Assembly (NCBI GenBank): GCA_021737275.1
Contig: JAIPEE010000011.1
Location: 23,385-87,384, forward strand
From: Desulfobacterales bacterium
GTDB lineage: Bacteria > Desulfobacterota > Desulfobacteria > Desulfobacterales > JAIPEE01
DNA length: 64,000 nucleotides
Reading direction: 5' to 3'
Shown here: positions 62,126-64,000 of the stretch, in pieces
Layout of the letters: each line of letters starts with the position of its first letter
How positions within the stretch are numbered: position 1 is the stretch's first letter
Program-made: the position numbers and the translations under genes
Notes under the pieces: generated by a model
Databases searched by the model: none
Told to the model about the DNA's origin: nothing
What the model saw: only the letters and a program-made list of their open reading frames with translations

Positions 62126-63340
62126 TTATTTCATCCATGACGGGGTCTGGAATTTGTAGTCTAAATATTTTTCGGGGCCATGATAAATGGTTACCAGTTC
62201 TCCATTCTGTATTTGCAAATGTGACAGAGGCCATGTTTGAGTGGTGACTAAATTATCTTCATTAAATTTCAACATTTTTCCACCAATACTCTTGAATTCC
62301 TTCCCGGCAAGATTGGCATTGATATTTTTATAGTCTTTAACATCACCTGCCATCTTGACTGCCTCAGCCCACATCATAACCCCTGAGTATACGGCAAATG
62401 AACCGGCAGCCGGATCTATGTTATAGGTTGCTTTAAATTTGTCCACCCATGCTTTTGATTCCGGCGTAGGTGCTATCGGCCCCGGCAAACCGGTTGTTTC
62501 ACCCATCAAACCATCTCCTTCGGCGCCGATATTTGTTATAAAATCAGGAAGAGACAGCCCATATCCGAGATTAATTAACGATTTTGTCGGTTGTTCCATG
62601 AATTGACGGAAAAAAGTGATCAAGTCAGGGCTATATACGATTTCAACATAAATAATCGCCGGTTGTGCTTCCCTTACTTTGGTTAAAATTGATCCCCATT
62701 CTCTGGTACCGTAAGGTACGGTTTCATGTAAGGCAACTGTCCAGCCGTTTTTTTCCGCCTGTTCTTTCATTCCTGCAGCCGATTCCATACCCCATGAATC
62801 ATCTGCAGTAATAATGGCTATTTTTTTATTGGGATAGGATATCGGCAGATTTTTCATAACGTCAAACATATTCCCGCTAAGCGCACGTTCGACATCATTT
62901 AGTTGATATACATTTGAATACCGTTTGGGGTCTTCCCGAAATACGGTAATCGAGTTGATGGATGCATCCCAGTTAAAAAAAGGTACATCATATTTACCGT
63001 ATGCCCGGACATCCTGTCCCCATCCGGCCCATCCCCCGTGAACCGAATCAACGTTTTTCTGGCCGATCAGATAGTCTGCTGCCTGCATAACCCGTTCCGG
63101 TGCAAGTTCCTGAGTATCAAATTTAACGATCTCAAGTTTTCTTCCCAGTAACCCTCCGGTATCGTTGAGATCATTAACAGCCATCTCAATTCCCCTTAAG
63201 TAACCGAGGCCATCTGCAGCATAGGCGCCCGTTAAACAAAGTGGAGCACCAACTTTGATTGTTTCTGCCGCTTGCGTAAATCCGGTAAGGCAGAATAAAA
63301 AAATAATCCCCAAAATTCCTGTCAATACTTTTCTGATCAT
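62126..63340 (-). CDS. livK: Periplasmic binding protein, LivK-type
   Basis: With the ATG at 63340 (GGAGG just upstream) the protein has 404 residues and a signal peptide (VLTGILGIIFLFCLTGFTQA). The mature part opens IKVGAPLCLTGAYAADG, followed by LGRKLEIVKFDTQ, the type I binding fold of LivK proteins. It is not a copy of the livK at 51200. The permease and ATPase genes that should accompany it are reduced to the chimera downstream, so it may now be an orphan or serve another transporter. Confidence 0.9.
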   Translation of the reverse strand: MIRKVLTGILGIIFLFCLTGFTQAAETIKVGAPLCLTGAYAADGLGYLRGIEMAVNDLNDTGGLLGRKLEIVKFDTQELAPERVMQAADYLIGQKNVDSVHGGWAGWGQDVRAYGKYDVPFFNWDASINSITVFREDPKRYSNVYQLNDVERALSGNMFDVMKNLPISYPNKKIAIITADDSWGMESAAGMKEQAEKNGWTVALHETVPYGTREWGSILTKVREAQPAIIYVEIVYSPDLITFFRQFMEQPTKSLINLGYGLSLPDFITNIGAEGDGLMGETTGLPGPIAPTPESKAWVDKFKATYNIDPAAGSFAVYSGVMMWAEAVKMAGDVKDYKNINANLAGKEFKSIGGKMLKFNEDNLVTTQTWPLSHLQIQNGELVTIYHGPEKYLDYKFQTPSWMK

Positions 63341-63488
63341 AATAACCTCCATTTTGATTAACATTTTTCCGGCCAGACAGCCGGCGCAAGATAAAAAATA
63401 TTTTAAAAATAGAACAAAAGAAAACGGGTGGTGTGATATTAAACTAACATTATTCGATGTTCTGAGTAAAGCAAATTTAATACCAGAT

Positions 63489-63628
63489 TATTCATCACAT
63501 TCCCTTAGAGGGGATTTAATAATGTTATTCTGATGCAAAGCCTGATTTCTTATGAGATTTTTCCTCTACCCTGCTTTGTTTGCGACAGGGTAGAGGATTA
63601 ATAGACTACCATATAGTTTAAACTTTTT
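63489..63628. repeat. Duplicated intergenic hairpin module, copy B
   Basis: About 140 bases, including CCTCTACCCTG (63563-63573) paired with CAGGGTAGAGG (63586-63596), and extending into the last codons of the Fe-alcohol dehydrogenase gene. Read on the minus strand, its far end still begins ATGAATAAT, as the mttB-like start of copy A does, but no mttB-like gene follows; livK comes about 150 bases later. Confidence 0.75.
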
Positions 63629-64000
63629 GTGCTATTTTATACAGCTCAAGATAATCCTCAACAGTCACACTTCTAGGATTATCAGGGGTGCCCACATTTT
63701 CCTGTGCGCGTTCCGCCAGAGAGCGTATATCTTCATCTTTAACACCGACCTCGCGTGCTGTTGGAATGCGAAGGTCTTTAGAAAGCTCCTTTACAGCCTC
63801 AACTGATTTTCTTGCAGCAGCCATAGGTGATAAGCCATCAACACATTCACCCATTGCCTCAGCCATATCTGCAAACTTCTCCGGGAGAGCAATGGTATTA
63901 TAGTCCATTACAATTGGCAGATAGATGGAATTTGCTACGCCATGCGGGGTATCGTAAAGGCCTCCGATAGCTTCGGCCATAGCATGGACGCCTGCCGTAT
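63618..64000 (-). CDS. Iron-containing alcohol dehydrogenase, 5' part outside window
   Basis: The last 127 codons of an Fe-alcohol dehydrogenase; the frame continues to the window edge. HAMAEAIGGLYDTPHGVAN holds the two His residues that bind iron in this family. The C-terminal ending LRIPTAREVGVKDEDI and LAERAQENVGTPDNPR is typical. The enzyme interconverts alcohols and aldehydes with NAD(P). A fragment of a similar gene lies at 61092-61254. Confidence 0.9.
   Translation of the reverse strand, partial: TAGVHAMAEAIGGLYDTPHGVANSIYLPIVMDYNTIALPEKFADMAEAMGECVDGLSPMAAARKSVEAVKELSKDLRIPTAREVGVKDEDIRSLAERAQENVGTPDNPRSVTVEDYLELYKIAQKV

Noticed and set aside
63563..63596. Intrinsic terminator of the Fe-alcohol dehydrogenase gene
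   Set aside because: The stem is strong, but on the minus strand it is followed by A's rather than T's; it was called a repeat module with hairpin.

Overview
The window looks like part of the chromosome of a Gram-negative anaerobe, most likely a sulfate-reducer-type Desulfobacterota (former Deltaproteobacteria). The clues are a moderate G+C, AT-rich intergenic DNA, LolA and outer-membrane lipoprotein genes, B12-dependent radical SAM proteins, a trimethylamine-methyltransferase (MttB) family protein, two branched-chain-amino-acid-type (Liv) ABC transport regions with acyl-CoA ligases, and a RAYT transposase. This placement is an inference from gene content; there is no rRNA or tRNA gene in the window.

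Layout. (1) 1-5150: the 3' part of an FAD-dependent oxidoreductase, an acyl-adenylating enzyme, an MscS channel and two small exported proteins. (2) 5357-28758, minus strand: one tightly coupled 23-gene block, with many 4-base ATGA or TAATG stop/start overlaps. It encodes a lipid/polyene assembly line: an aromatic amino acid ammonia-lyase with the His-Leu pair typical of tyrosine ammonia-lyases, FabG-type reductase, four catalytically complete and two degenerate ketosynthases, two acyl carrier proteins, an AMP ligase, a fused double-hotdog dehydratase, a thioesterase, two acyltransferases, a glycosyltransferase, a CrtI-like FAD oxidoreductase, two B12-binding radical SAM enzymes, LolA, a lipoprotein and an MMPL exporter. 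The core matches aryl-polyene/flexirubin clusters; the radical SAM and CrtI-like additions recall gene sets proposed for ladderane-type lipids. (3) 28759-46040: a secreted-protein island. It has a tail-fibre-like protein, a 2595-residue multidomain exported protein ending in a ZU5-like and a lipase-like domain, and a downstream array in which the lipase-like C-terminal module alternates with secreted Kelch proteins. Copies two and three of the module have no start, ribosome site or signal peptide. The last copy is cut by a RAYT element next to an IS3-family relic.

(4) 46434-54905, plus strand: livG, an acyl-CoA synthetase, livH, livM, livK, livF and a second acyl-CoA ligase, probably uptake plus CoA activation of a carboxylic acid or amino acid, followed by a degenerate HD-GYP-like protein. 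(5) 56439-64000, minus strand: two nitrilase-superfamily enzymes, a SnoaL-like protein, a non-pyrrolysine MttB homologue, a Liv binding protein and an Fe-alcohol dehydrogenase. This part is heavily rearranged: an Fe-alcohol dehydrogenase fragment with a frameshift, an in-frame LivG/LivM chimera, and a duplicated intergenic hairpin module show recent duplication and deletion.

No CRISPR array, rRNA or tRNA gene was recognised. All coordinates and motifs were read by eye; family names rest on motif recognition, not on a database search.
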